Source: Phoenix dactylifera (lineage: Eukaryota; Streptophyta; Magnoliopsida; Arecales; Arecaceae). Taken from it: a DNA stretch of 64,000 nt. Location of the stretch: assembly GCF_009389715.1 (NCBI RefSeq), contig NC_052392.1:38125410-38189409 (forward strand), read 5' to 3'. Each line of letters starts with the position of its first letter. The stretch's first letter is position 1. The notes under the pieces were generated by a model. It saw only the letters and a list, made by a program, of their open reading frames with translations, made no database searches and had not been told where the DNA came from. The translations under genes and the position numbers were made by a program. This document shows positions 46,701 to 58,634 of the stretch, in pieces.

Positions 46701-48818
46701 AAGGGGTGGACCAAGGCAAAGATAAACATCTACTATAAATGCAAATAAACCCTGAGTATTTGACTCTCTTTCTTTTTCATTTTCAATAATGCCCCAGGCA
46801 TCTGCAAGGTTCTAATCTTATAAAAAGAAGAAAGAAGGAAAAAGAAAATTCAAGCTAATCAACAAAGTAAGAAGCGTTACAAAACCTTTTTGCTTCACCC
46901 ACCAAAGGGAACAATTGAACTTGAACTTTGGCTACAAAGTACAAACCATTTATATCTCTGTAATAACATTAGTTGGTATATTGATAAAAACTAGCCTGAG
47001 TCACATATTACCGTATCTATGTTTGTTCTGAAATAATTACATTATATTGAAGGATCCTTCTTGACCAATCCAACTTTGATCGAACTCTTCCTTTCAGAGA
47101 TATGATGCAGGTGGAGGCCAATGGTTCTTTTTGGTAAAATCATGTCCTTCACATCTAAAGTGACCTTAGTTATTGAATGTACAAGTCATTTTATTGGAAA
47201 CCGAAAATCCCTTAGAAAGTCATACTTCACTCAGGTACTTGTCTTAAAGAGAATCCTTATTTGTACATGGATAACCTTTTTCAACATGGTCGATTTGAAG
47301 ATAATTGTGCAAAGTGTAATAAAGTGGGTAAAACCAAATTCTGTTTTATCCTAAATGGTACCTCCAACAAATGAATTTGGAATCTGATTGGTCCCATTTC
47401 AACAAGCAAAGCATAAGACAAAATCAACCTCATAGCTTATCCTTGGGTAGAAATAAACTGAATAAAGGACGGGGGCAGACATGAGTTGCATTTCCTTTAG
47501 CTACCAGCAGTCACTGTAAGGCAAAATGAATGCCTAAGTTTGTTTTTTTAAAGTACCTCTGGAGTACCAATGGTAACCAAAGAGAGAGTTTTTGGACCTC
47601 CATACATATAGCAAGTTATGATCTTATGTGATGAATCCATTAATAACAAACTTGAGGGTGTGATTTCCTGTTAATTCCATGGTAATCTGCATACTTCTTA
47701 TTTTCTTGCAGTTTATGGAAAAAGCTTCATTTGATGAGGAACATATACAAGTATGTGACTGAAGAAAGAAAAGGTATAGAGCGACATCCACTCGAAAAGC
47801 AGACAGACAATATAAAGACAAAACAAGATATTGCAATGTGCGCCATACTCAAAATCATTGGCCTCTTCTTAAGCTGGACCTCTTCTATTAAAGAGAAGAA
47901 GGAGAAGAAAATAGATCCACTTCGGCAGCAACTAGCTAATCATCATTTTGCTTCATCAGGGAGCTGATCTATAACTTTATTACTGCTCTTGTATTTTATT
48001 CACTCCTCCCTCTTCCACTTCCCTTTCCCTTGTCTGTACCTTTGATTTCAAATACTTAATGAAATCAAGGGTGGGCCTTGATGCCCACCTCATCTTTCAA
48101 AAAACTCACATATTGAAGATAGCTTCTGTCTATTTTGATCCTTAATTCCATCATTTCACTCACATTCTTCATGAACAGGTCCACCAATGATAACAGCATC
48201 AATTTCAATGATATCTTACCCCATTACCCTCTCACTTTCAGAACCTAATCCCCCCAAAAACCTAGCCAACAAGAAGAAGGGAACATCGATAAAGCTACCA
48301 AAATTATAACTTGGTACCTAAATCACCATTGGCCTAACCAACATTAGAAACCCTAAATAATCAAAGAATCCAACAGCAAAGCTACAAGCATAAATCATTA
48401 ATCAATCTCAACACGTCCATACAAAAAAGATTTAAAAAATTACTAAAAAACATTCTTAAAGAACAAGAAGAATACATAACCATCTGAAGATATCCACCCC
48501 CCTCTAAAAAAAAGGAAAAAGAAAAACGAAAACGCAACAATAAGGGTCAATAAGTATCAACAAAATCACAAAAAAATTCCAAAATTCCCTCAAAACCCAT
48601 CAACAAGCATCGAACTAGGTCTCACGATCGAATCGGATTAAAGGAAAAAAAAAAGGAGAAAAAAGGGGAGGGCTCTCACGGAAGAGGAGGAGACCGCTGA
48701 AGGCGCCGGCGAGGGAGGAGTAGAAGAAGCGGCGGATGGTGAGATCGAGGCAGGCGTCCCACTTGGCATCGAGGTCGTAGCGAGGGGGGATCGCGGCCTG
48801 CTTCTTTTCTGCCGCCAT
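40764..48818 (-). CDS. MIC10: MICOS subunit MIC10 (mitochondrial cristae-junction protein)
   Basis: MIC10 is a small inner-membrane protein whose oligomers bend the membrane at cristae junctions. Exons on the minus strand: 48818-48680, 44469-44324 and 40778-40764, giving 99 residues. Exon 1 holds the plant MIC10 start (PPRYDLDAKWDACLDLTIRR, 11-30) and membrane segment 1 (YSSLAGAFSGLLLF) with its Gly motif. Exon 2 gives RSPTTRWASVAFGAGVGIG, with the second Gly-rich segment, then AYTECSYIFDGSPPKL. Both junctions are GT-AG and in phase. Exon 3 is a guess: a CCTAG acceptor at 40779-40783 followed by GAG GAA AAG AAG TGA, in phase, giving the tail EEKK. Introns of 4.2 and 3.5 kb surround under 300 coding bases. 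Exons 1 and 2 are near certain; the last 15 bases are not. Confidence 0.88.
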
Positions 48819-49048
48819 TGCCGATCGATTAGACCTTCCTTCGGGCTTCGGCGTTCAGCCTCTTTATTATTCCTTTTCGGCCGCTCCTCTTCCGTCTCGC
48901 TTTGGTTTCCTTTTACCTTTGCGGGGAGGGCATCCAAGAAACAGGCCTTCGGAAAAAAATTAGTGCGAGTTTTAGCACAGGCTTAGTTTTATGTGGTCAT
49001 ATTGTACGATTTTTGATGCCCAACCATGGAAGCAGACCGTTCGATCGC

Positions 49049-49065
49049 AAAAAAAAAAAAAAAAA
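49049..49065 (-). terminator. RNA polymerase III terminator of the tRNA-Ser gene
   Basis: On the minus strand a run of 17 T begins eight bases after the tRNA 3' end, the usual Pol III stop signal. Confidence 0.85.
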
Positions 49066-49072
49066 CCAAAGC

Positions 49073-49154
49073 CGTCGACAGCAGGATTCGAACCTGCGCA
49101 GGCAGAGCCCAACAGATTTCGAGTCTGTCTCCTTAACCACTCGGACATATCGAC
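49073..49154 (-). tRNA. tRNA-Ser (anticodon CGA)
   Basis: Read on the minus strand: acceptor stem GTCGATA pairing with TGTCGAC at the 3' end (one G-T pair), TCCGAGTGGTTAAGG D-arm/A-box, and anticodon arm GACAGA-CTCGAAA-TCTGTT with anticodon CGA for codon UCG. A long variable arm typical of tRNA-Ser follows, then GGTTCGAATCC as T-arm/B-box. No intron and no encoded CCA, as expected for a plant nuclear gene. It lies between MIC10 (same strand, 255 bases upstream of its exon region) and open intergenic DNA. Confidence 0.96.
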
Positions 49155-49199
49155 GTGTGACATGGGATGTGTCTATGATTTATTTTATTTATCTTAACA

Positions 49200-52020
49200 G
49201 GATTCGAGTATTCAGTTGAACCGAGTTCAAGATGTGAGGCCCGATGTCACTTCTGTCTCACCGAGCTGCAGGAGACATTGGTTCCATGGACAGAGCAGCA
49301 TGTCATAGCTTGTGCAAGATGATGATCTTATATCTATTTGTGTCCTATTTGTGTCCAATTCCCTTATTCTTCTCCTTGTTCCTCCTCCGCTAACATAGCC
49401 CAATACTTAGCAGTATCATTCCAATAGTGATTGCAACAGATTCCTCGACCTTAACCTTTAACCAAAAGCCTCAACCCATCTACATCAATTTACAATCCAG
49501 TCAAACAAGAATGTTCCATGGCCAGTTCCGAACTGGACATCAATCCTCTAATCTGATAGTCTGATACTGGATTTATGCTCAAAAAAAAAAAAAAAAAAAA
49601 CTTTCAACAAGTCTGATAGCCTCAAACTCGAGCTTTAAATAAAGAAAGGTGATGTTATATCAGCATAAGGTAATTAATATTATATTAGCATCTCAGTCAC
49701 CACTTTGTTCACCCCCATCATCACCTATGCAATGCCACATCTAAGTCCTAGTCTTGATTCTTCTACGCCGATACCCCTACCGGCCCTTACCCTCACACTC
49801 ATCTTGCGTAAATTTAATCTCTTTTAGAAAAAATGGCGTTGCGACAATCACACGATGAAATCATCGTCAAGAACACAAGGAGTACTGCATATAAATTACC
49901 AGAGAAAAGAAACAAATAGAAATTAAAAAAACAATCCTGAGAAGCTGAGTGTTTTGGCCGAAAACCATGCAAAAATTCAATCTGGTAAGAATTTACTACA
50001 AGTACAATCTGCGTCATTTATGCAAGAAAACCAAGAAACGGAGTCACTAGCTACTCTCGTAGCGTCGAGAACTCTATTATGGTGAAATTAATAAGCGAGA
50101 GAGATGATTACCTTAGAGAAGAAAAAATGGCGTTCAAGTGGAGGGCGGCGAAGAGGGAGGAAGGGCCGTGGATTCGCTACAGGAGAGGGTTTGAGAGCAG
50201 AAAAGAGAGGCATGCACGAGAAAGCGACAGTAGTTTAGGGGATTACGCACGCATGCGGCAACGAAGGCAACAAATAAGCGCATGACAGCTGGTAGTTTCT
50301 TTCCCGTTTTCTCTGCCACCACGGCTTGGCACGTGAGAAGCACGTGAGAAGTGGTCCTTTGGGTGTGATGGTAATTGAAGATTTAATATTGTTATCTAAA
50401 TATAATAATGATGTTCTTGATCTTAGAAAAATGTGGAACTCTAGTTGGAATAGATATTAAGATCATTCCTGGTAGCTTGGTACTCTAAATAAGCTAAAAT
50501 TGAAAAAAAAAAAAAAAAGGGTAAGCAGGAGATGCCGGTTAGCTTGATCTAGCAAAAGACACTAATAGAACTTTGAATAGGCTTGATTTAAAAACACCAT
50601 CTAGGATATATAATAGTTGATTTATAGTTGATCCATCAATATCCCTTGGTGTAAATATGATGCTTGTTGCAAGCTGTTAAAAAGGGTTCAGCTCATTTGA
50701 AAGGATGAATTGTTAATTTTGCCCTTGGCAATTAGCATTCCATCTAGAAAAGCAAATTTACACCCTTCTTAAACATCTTTTGGTTGAGTAGATGGTTTAT
50801 TAAGAATGCTTATACTTTTTTTCCTATAAAAAAAAGAAAATAATGCTGATACCTCCAGATCTCATCCATGGATACATACAATTAAGAAAAAGAAACATGA
50901 ATTATTAGTATTAGAAGAAAACTAACATTTCATGGACTACAAACTTTTTCAATGGTTGTTCTGCATCTTAGTTCATTGGAAAAAAGGCAAGGGAGTAAAG
51001 TGGTATGGAGATGGTGTTAGGGCATTAAGCTATTGTTCATCGTAGCCACGATATTCTACCTTCTCATCATTTGCTTAGTTTAGTTTGGTTGAGAGAAGAG
51101 ATGTGTAGGGATGGAGAGCTTGATACTTCATTGCTTGCTGTTACTACCATCCATTTTTTCTCAATTGCTGCCTCTCTTCCCTTTTAGCTATAGCGTTGAT
51201 CTATTTACTGAGTGGACTGGATTCAAAAATAAAGTTTTTGACTCATATAACCTCGTCCAAGCCACGTAACGATTAGATTAGGCTAATACACTGTAACTAA
51301 ACCCTTTTAGAATTTTAAAAATTATTCAACCTATTTAAAATCTACTTAACTTGTTATCATAGACCTAATACGATCTTGTTTGTTTATTAAATAGGTTACA
51401 TAATTGGGTAAGATTACTCGATCAATAAAGAGGCTGTAATCTATTCTGAATTTCTGACCAATTGATAAACGGATCATATTCAGGTTGATATGTTTGCTCT
51501 AAAACTATGTCTTCAATCGAGCAGGTTGATATTCGACCAACACTAATCTATTGCCGCCGTCAATTAAAAGTCACAATGCCAAATTGCAAACTCTTGGTCG
51601 AACCCACATGCAGAAGGCATGCTCATACTCTGTGTCTTTTCCCATTTCAACTTCTCCAATATCTCATAATTGGTTCTCTAAGCAAACAAAGGTTACAAAC
51701 TAAGAGGAAGTGTATAAAGTGACAAATCTAATTGGCATCACGTTTAAAGTGGGTAAGAAAATAAGGATTTACATGGATAATAGTTTTGATTTCTTGCTAA
51801 GGTGAGAGAAGTATATGCCATTTGCTCTGCTAATTAGTTCTCAATTTTATGATAATTATAGTGAATAAATAAGGAAGATAATAAAAAAAGTGATTGAGCC
51901 AAACCGACTATTTTAGACTCCACGAAACTCTGAAAATCCTAAACCATAAAACCACCATTCCCGGTCCAATCCATTATATCAATCTTATTCTTTCTTGCCC
52001 TATCGTAAAGAAACAGGTTC
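49200..52020. other. Intergenic region between tRNA-Ser and the SETD6-like gene
   Basis: No supported gene. A-runs occur at 49581 and 50500. At about 50060-50345 GC-richer sequence with tandem G-boxes and a minus-strand AAG|GTAATC donor-like site looks like a promoter plus leader exon, but no coding exon was found to go with it. Confidence 0.4.
50330..50346. promoter_or_regulatory. Two G-boxes (CACGTG) 11 bp apart
   Basis: CACGTG occurs at 50330-50335 and 50341-50346, both within the repeated word GCACGTGAGAAG. G-boxes are bound by plant bZIP and bHLH factors. The gene they would serve is not clear. The transcribed side may be the minus strand, where a GC-rich leader-like stretch with a splice donor follows. 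Confidence 0.5.
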
Positions 52021-52031
52021 TTCGCTCGCGC

Positions 52032-52033
<2 letters not shown>

Positions 52034-52096
<63 letters not shown>
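52034..52096. repeat. (CCG)21 trinucleotide repeat in the 5' UTR of the SETD6-like gene
   Basis: Twenty-one uninterrupted CCG units end 22 bases before the ATG at 52119. It must be within or right at the edge of the transcript leader. Confidence 0.9.
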
Positions 52097-52097
<1 letters not shown>

Positions 52098-52118
52098 TCC
52101 TCCCTCTCTGCCACCCCA

Positions 52119-52127
52119 ATGACCCGG

Positions 52128-52185
<58 letters not shown>

Positions 52186-55100
52186 CTCCCTTTCTATCGA
52201 GCTGCATCCATGGCGTAATCCTTGGCATTGGTAGGCGATTGAGAGCATTCAAGCGATGGATGAGGTCCCAGGGGATCGACTGGAGCGACGCCTTGGAGCT
52301 CGCCGACTCCGCCGTCGAGGGCGTCTCGGTTCGGGCCCTCTGCGACCTGAGGGAGGGGGACCTCGTGTCCACCATACCCAAGCTTGCTTGCCTCACCATC
52401 CGTACCTCCAGGTCGCGCGACATGATCGAGGGCGCCGGCCTCGTGGGCTTCCTCGGACTCACCGTGGCACTCATGTACGAGAGGAGCCTGGGGCCCGAGT
52501 CTCCGTGGGACGGATACCTCCAGCTGCTGCCGGAGAGGGAGTGCGTGCCTCTCGTATGGAGCTTGGAGGAGGTCGATTCCCTTCTCGTCGGGACGGAGCT
52601 CCACAAGGTAAAAATGGTGCCTTTGAGACCCCGGTCCGAATTCTGGTGCTGTAATGGCAGAAAGTTCATCTGGATTGATATAAAGATGGGATTTTCAAGA
52701 GTATTGCCGGTCAGAAAGTAGACTTTTAGTCTAAGCTTGACAAGGTTTAAATGGTGCTTGTTTGAACAAGTTAAGTTCTTTTTTAAGTAGAACGAGGGAG
52801 TTTTGATGTTGCCATGGAAATAAGATCGTCCGAGTTATCAGGGAAAGATGGGACATTTTTTCAATTATTTTGCCAGTTAAAAGGTAAAGTTCTGTATTGC
52901 TAACTTCTTATCTAAGCTAGATAGGCCTTCTCTCTGGGATGATGTATGGAGCGCCACAAGGTTGCAGTTGTGCTTAATTGAACAAGTTAAGTTATTTTTT
53001 AGCACCATGGGGCATTTTTCATGCTGACATGTAATTGGATCATCTGGGTTTAGAGAAAATGGTTGCCTTTTGGTTCACATCAGTCAGGTGGTAGGGTTTA
53101 ATGTAGACTTAACCTCAAAGGAGCCAGTGGTGCAGATTTCTTAAATATTTGATTGCACTATTTTCTCATTGGAAGTTTCTTTATGTTTCTAATGGTTAAT
53201 TATACAGTACTGGAGGATTGGTTCTATTATTGCAGAATATATTTTACATATATATGAGCAAAATTTTGCTATAAGATGAATTAGTATAATTTTCTATCAG
53301 AACCCAACAGTCCCTGATTTTAAACATGTTTCGTAGCTGCATTACATGTATCTAAGTTTGAAGTTTTAATTGCAGACCTTGCTCTGGAAGTGGAGAAATC
53401 GTTCGCGCACATTTAAGTTTAGCTCAGCAGTTTGTCTCAAAGAACAAACATAATTTTATATTTAAGAAAAAAGAATTGAATAGCTATGTGGTATTCACCT
53501 GAAGGGTCTGACTTTGATTTTATCTGTTATACCTTTTGCACTATTGGTTTCTTTTTATAAGAGTTAGACCAATGTAGCATAACAAAGTTATAATGCATTT
53601 TTTTTTATCTACCGTAATTTCAGTCCAATGATTTGGACTGTTAAAAAATCTCAAATTGCATTTGGATTCTTCTCAGATAATTTTGTAATGTTTCTTTTAT
53701 CGTTTATTTCAGAATGTAACTATTTAATTATTTGAGGCATTTTCTTAATCAATTTCAGATCACATTATTTCATTGTGTCCAATTTTTCATATGTCCTGAT
53801 ATTTAAGAGCCTATATGAAGGCCTTGAATTCTCATCTTTTATTTTCTCTTTGTCCTGGTGAATATCTAGACAGATAGTAAAGCAAGACAAGTGTTTTTTA
53901 TATGAGGACTGGAAAGAATCTATTGAGCCCCTTATTCTATCGGGACCTTTAAAGCTTGACCTGGATAGTTTTGGTGTTGAGCAATATTTTTCTGCAAAGA
54001 GTCTTGTCTCATCAAGATCCTTTGAGATAGATGGTTATCATGGCTTTGGAATGGTGCCTTTAGCTGATCTGTAAGTAATCGTCGTTGTTGGATTTTTTTT
54101 TATGATATGTGAACTTTATTTTTCTTGTAAGCTTGTACATGTAATATATTCTTCATGAGAATTTTATTTTTCTTTCGTATTGTAGGTGTATAATTAATTT
54201 ATTATATGTTTCAGCTTCAATCACAAGACTGGAGCTGAGAATGTTCACTTTACATGCATATCGGCTCCCTCTGGCTCAGATGATGAAAGCAATGGGGGAA
54301 CTTGTGATGCATCTGCTGATGATAAGTCATCGGATGTGGATTTAAGTACTAGATCTTCAGGTTACCATATGAACTCTATCCCATCCCAAGGAATTGAGCT
54401 TTTAACTTGGAAAAAAACTTAACTTTCTTGCTTTCTCTTGATCAGGGGAGGATCCTACAGTCCTAGAAATTATTATTGTGAGAGATGTTGAGGCAGGGTC
54501 AGAGGCTAGTATTCAGTTCCAACTGATTTTTCTTTCATACATAAATTATAAAATGATTATATGCTTTACTCAGTACTTGCATAATATGAGGACCTGTTCT
54601 TCCTTGAAGCTTGATAAGATAATTAGGCTGGTTAGGGTGACTTAGGATTGCCTGGTTTTCCCTAGCTTCAACTACATTGACCAAGTTGGTTGGAGCATTT
54701 GTTTTGGAGGACTTCGAAAGTGGGGATCATATTTGTTTGTAACTTAGTATGTGAAATAAGTTTGCTCATTTGCTCAATGAAAACGATTATGCTCTGCTTA
54801 ATTGTTCTTAAAAAAAAAACACAAGAGAAAAAAGAGGAAAGTATGTGAAATAAGGTTGTAATTATATAACGCCCTTAGCACTTAGCTAAGACAAACTCAA
54901 ATCATCCATACTTACCTTGGTATTGCTGATTTGTGAATGAACATTTATCTTTCACATGAAAATAAAATTGTGAACAGCTGATGTGAGGGAACTGATGGGG
55001 TGTCCCGGCTGCATTGGGCATGGAATGGTGCATATGACTTACTACTTGAACAATCTTTGCATTCAAATAATTGGATAATCTACAATATTAGGACAGGTTA

Positions 55101-56546
55101 TTATGCACATATTATCTCCATTCTTATTCTTTGAGATAAGTTATCTCCATATCTATACCAAGAAAAGCGAAATTTCACTTTTTGTGGTTCCATTGCATAA
55201 TGATTTACACCTTAGATCGAGTTTAAGCAACAATATATAGGTTCATGATGAAGTTCACCAGCCATGTGTTTTCAAAATCCTTGCAGACATTTAGCAATGA
55301 AAGTCTTCTATCAGGCGTAGAAGGAAATTATCATACAATATGATACCGAGACTTTTACCATCAACTGGGCATGAATGTCACTGTCCAATGTCTGAGAAAG
55401 CTGTGTTAAATGCATATATGGAACAATTTTTGTGATTAAGTTTGTACTTATATATGTACAAGAATTGGGAGTTGTTGCCATTAAGCTTTCCAAATTTGCT
55501 GGTTGCTTTCAATGCCTTGGTATTTTAGTTTGGTTGGTATAGTCAGTTCATGCTAGCTTTCAAGCCTGACTAGTATCAGTTCAAGTTACTTGCATAGTCT
55601 AATATGTTGCTATTGCACGTATCCTTGTTATATGTTCCATGTCTTTACAGCAAAATCCCTCCTATCATCTTGAATCAAAAATTGTTGTAGCCTCAGAAAA
55701 AAATCATGCAACTTTTTTTTTCCGTCTCTCTGCCTCATCCTTCAAGTGTCTGGTTGATAGGTTAAACATCAGATTTGCATTTCATATTTTCTCATTTTCT
55801 ATTTTGCTTTCTTTGGAGCCACTGTTCATTTTACCTAAAATGTAATCATTTTCTTCCAGGTTTTCAATACTTATGGCTCTATGGGTAATGCTGCACTTCT
55901 TCACAGATATGGTTTTACAGAACCTGACAATCCATACGACATCGTTAACATTGATCTAGGCTTGGTCATTAAATGGTGTGCCGCCTGCTTCTCCAATCGC
56001 TATGCTAGATCAAGGCTATCTTTGTGGAGGCAACTAAAGTATTCAGGTTGCACCAGCCAGAACTCTGAATACTTTGAAATTTCATTTAATGGGGAACCGC
56101 AGCTAGAGCTTCTAGTTCTTCTCTACATCATTTTCTTAGCAGAGGATGCTTATGAGAAACTGAGATATTTAATAGATTCTTTTGAGGGTGCTGATGAATC
56201 TTCAAACATCACTAATTTGATTAAGATCACGAAAAGCAAATGCAGTAAAACACCTGGGAACAATCTGTGTCATGAAGCACCAGAGGATGTTAAGGAGTTA
56301 ATGCTGACAGAGAATGTTTGCTCTGCACTTGTCTCGCTAGCTGATTTGAGAGAGAGCCTCTACGGTTCAAATTCCTTGGAGGATGATAAAAACAGGTTGA
56401 GGAGTTGCTGTCATACAAAGGAGAGGAAGTTGTATCACTCGCTGGTGTTGCGGGTGAGCGAGAGGACAATACTTGTAAGGTTAAGAGCATATGCTTCCAG
56501 ATATTCTAAAAGGAAGAAAAGAAAATTGAAAGAGCCAAAAAGCTAG
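52119..56546 (+). CDS. SETD6/RKM4-like protein lysine N-methyltransferase
   Basis: A SET-domain enzyme of the Rubisco-LSMT/SETD6 class, expected to transfer methyl groups from S-adenosylmethionine to lysines of a protein substrate (a ribosomal protein for yeast Rkm4). Exons: 52119-52126, 52235-52607, 53874-54070, 54215-54360, 54446-54504, 55860-56546; 489 residues, all in phase. Exon 1 codes only ATGACCCG; joined, it gives MTRRLRAFKRWM, the family start. SET pieces: GVSVRALCDLREGDLV and WDGYLQLLPE (exon 2); YEDWKESIEPLI and SRSFEIDGYHGFGMVPLADL (exon 3); then FNHKTGAENVHF, completing the DLFNH motif (192-196); then VFNTYGSMGNAALLHRYGF (262-280) with the catalytic-region Tyr 266. The rest is the helical substrate-binding domain, ending in a Lys/Arg-rich tail (SKRKKRKLKEPKS) that could be a nuclear signal. 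Intron 5 has a GC donor (GAG|GCTAGT); all others are GT-AG. Confidence 0.9.
52131..52178. repeat. (TC)24 microsatellite in the first intron of the SETD6-like gene
   Basis: Twenty-four TC units begin four bases after the GT donor of a 108-bp first intron and fill almost half of it. Confidence 0.95.
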
Positions 56547-58634
56547 GTAATATAGGAAAAAAAGCTCAAGCCGTTCTCTGATGTCTTGATCATTCTTTTG
56601 GACGATGATGTTTATTTGGCCTCCTGCAAGGCTGAAGAAGACATGCACATAGCTGTTTGTCGACTTCATGCTTTGGCAAGCAGGTGTGCTCTTCAGTTTT
56701 TATTCTTTTTATGTGGAAGAGGTAGCAAATCTGCAACTCAAAAAAAAATTTTATTGGAGCTACTTGCCTTGATATTATTATAATTTTTTCAGTGGATGAT
56801 TACATGGTATGCTCTCAAGGAAAAGGACATGTTGCTGTCCTGGACATAGGAAGTTGAAACTAATTATGGCTAGTTAATGGTGAAAGTCATATAGCATCTT
56901 AAAAGGATATATTGCACAGCTCATGGGAGAAGCTTTGAAGAACTTTATTTCTAAAATTCCTTATCAAGAGAATATCAGCTGCTCTAATTTCATTTCCTGA
57001 GAATATCAAAAATTTTGGGATGCCAAATCATGCACGGTGCTGGAAATTGAAGCAGGAGCAGCCAATGGAGAAGTTCTGGTGAACTTCAATACAAGCTGCT
57101 TTGATTTCCTTTCCTGAGAACATCAGTAGTTTTTGTTGCTTATTGTTGAGGCCAAGTCACATTAACAGAGCAAGAAACGAGTTATGGAACTGCTATTGTT
57201 AAGGCCATGCGCCTGCCAAAACCAAGGTAATATTGTAGTTGAGCTCCACTTGGTCATGCGAGCAGCAAATTTAAGCTCAATCCAAGCTCGCCTGGCTCAA
57301 ACTTTGGCTTGTGAGCCACTCAAAGCTAAAGTTGCATGCTGAGCCCGCATTGGAATTTCATTTCCACAATTTGGCATCTATTAACCATGCCTAAAATTGG
57401 AGTTTGAAATTGACTCATTTATTAAAGCATGTCGAGCTTGAATGAGATCATGATTACGTTGGACCTAGGTGCTCTTGAATGGAACAGTTAAGAGAGTAGT
57501 ATTAGTCTAAAAACTAACAAAGAGGTACGTGCAATGCATTCCAAACAAAAGTACATGAATCTATATATGTATATAGAGAGAGAGAGACACACAAAAAGAT
57601 GCAAAAACTCATTTGTTGTTGTATAAAACAAAAAATGATGCTTTATCTCTAGGCTCTTAGTTACAAGATAGTGATCTCATCCTTTTTCATAAAATTTATG
57701 TACTTTGGAGATCTAGATTTTTAAGAAGATATTTAGTGGAATGAGATGTTCAAGCATGGAGGGAAATTAGATAATAGAAAATTTTGCAGGGTGTACCGTA
57801 TTGAATTTTGGCATATTATATGTGCCATATTGTAGAAGGTTTTTTGGGACAAATATGGAAGGTTACGCCAGCAGATTTTGACTGATATAAAAATTTTCAT
57901 GATTATTATTTCTAAGGATAAATGGGAAGAAAAGAATTAAGGAAGTTTGATGTCCAACATCCTCCAAAGGACAATATAACCATAGGATTAGAGGATTGGA
58001 AAGAGGACATTTTCAATAAAAAAATCATGGTGACAATCAAAGTCCAATATTTCTAGTGCCATAGGAAAGAAAATAAGATTTTAATTTATGAGCAAAATGC
58101 CAATTTTGTCCCATCCCTTTTTTCTCATTTTACCCATGCATCAAAGATTCAAGTTCTCTTTCTACATATATTTTTTATTATTTATATAAATATTTATTAC
58201 AAAATAAAATAAACACCAAAGATTCGACTCTCTTTTTTTAGCATTTGTTTATTATTTATTTATCTAAATTTTATTTCTAATTAAAAAAATGACAGAGCAT
58301 CACAGGTGTCATGGTTTTTTTGGGGGGTTTTGATTAGATTCTTGTCGGCTCTTCATGCCGGCCATCAAAAAAGACTCATTCTTAGGCGCGTAAATACGGC
58401 ATTACCAGTCCACGTATGTTCGACGTCAGCAGTGACCAAATGTTTGCTTCCCATAAAATTCTCAAACCAACCCCTCCTCCGGCACGCACCGAGGCCTTCG
58501 ACGTCTTACCAACCGCGCGCGCGAGAGAGAAATAAAAAAAGAGGACTTTTATCTTCTCGTCTTCCCCTTTCTCTAATCCGGGCTTTGATTTCCTTCGCTT
58601 TTGGGGCTTCGATCTGGGGGATCGAGTTGTGGTT
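56547..58634. other. Region between the SETD6-like gene and DODA
   Basis: Begins with the SETD6-like 3' UTR. At about 57250-57340 there is a CTCAAAC/GAGCC-rich stretch of the kind dispersed in plant genomes. The last 130 bases (58500-58634), with GCGCGCGCGAGAGAGA, are probably the DODA promoter and leader. No gene seen. Confidence 0.45.

Noticed and set aside
47731-47967. 78-codon Lys-rich plus-strand frame within MIC10 intron 1
   Set aside because: No recognisable domain, no splice partners, and composition typical of AT-rich intron sequence.
37629-48818. Functional pairing of bL12m and MIC10 as a mitochondrial gene cluster
   Set aside because: The two genes are convergent, 2.6 kb apart, with separate promoters; adjacency of two mitochondrial genes is expected by chance in plants.
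48972-49219. Short frames across the tRNA-Ser gene
   Set aside because: They translate the tRNA and its T-run; the cloverleaf explains the sequence.
51894-52230. Poly-Pro, poly-Arg and poly-Ala frames around the CCG tract
   Set aside because: Direct translation of (CCG)n and (TC)n. The real start of the SETD6-like gene is the small exon at 52119.
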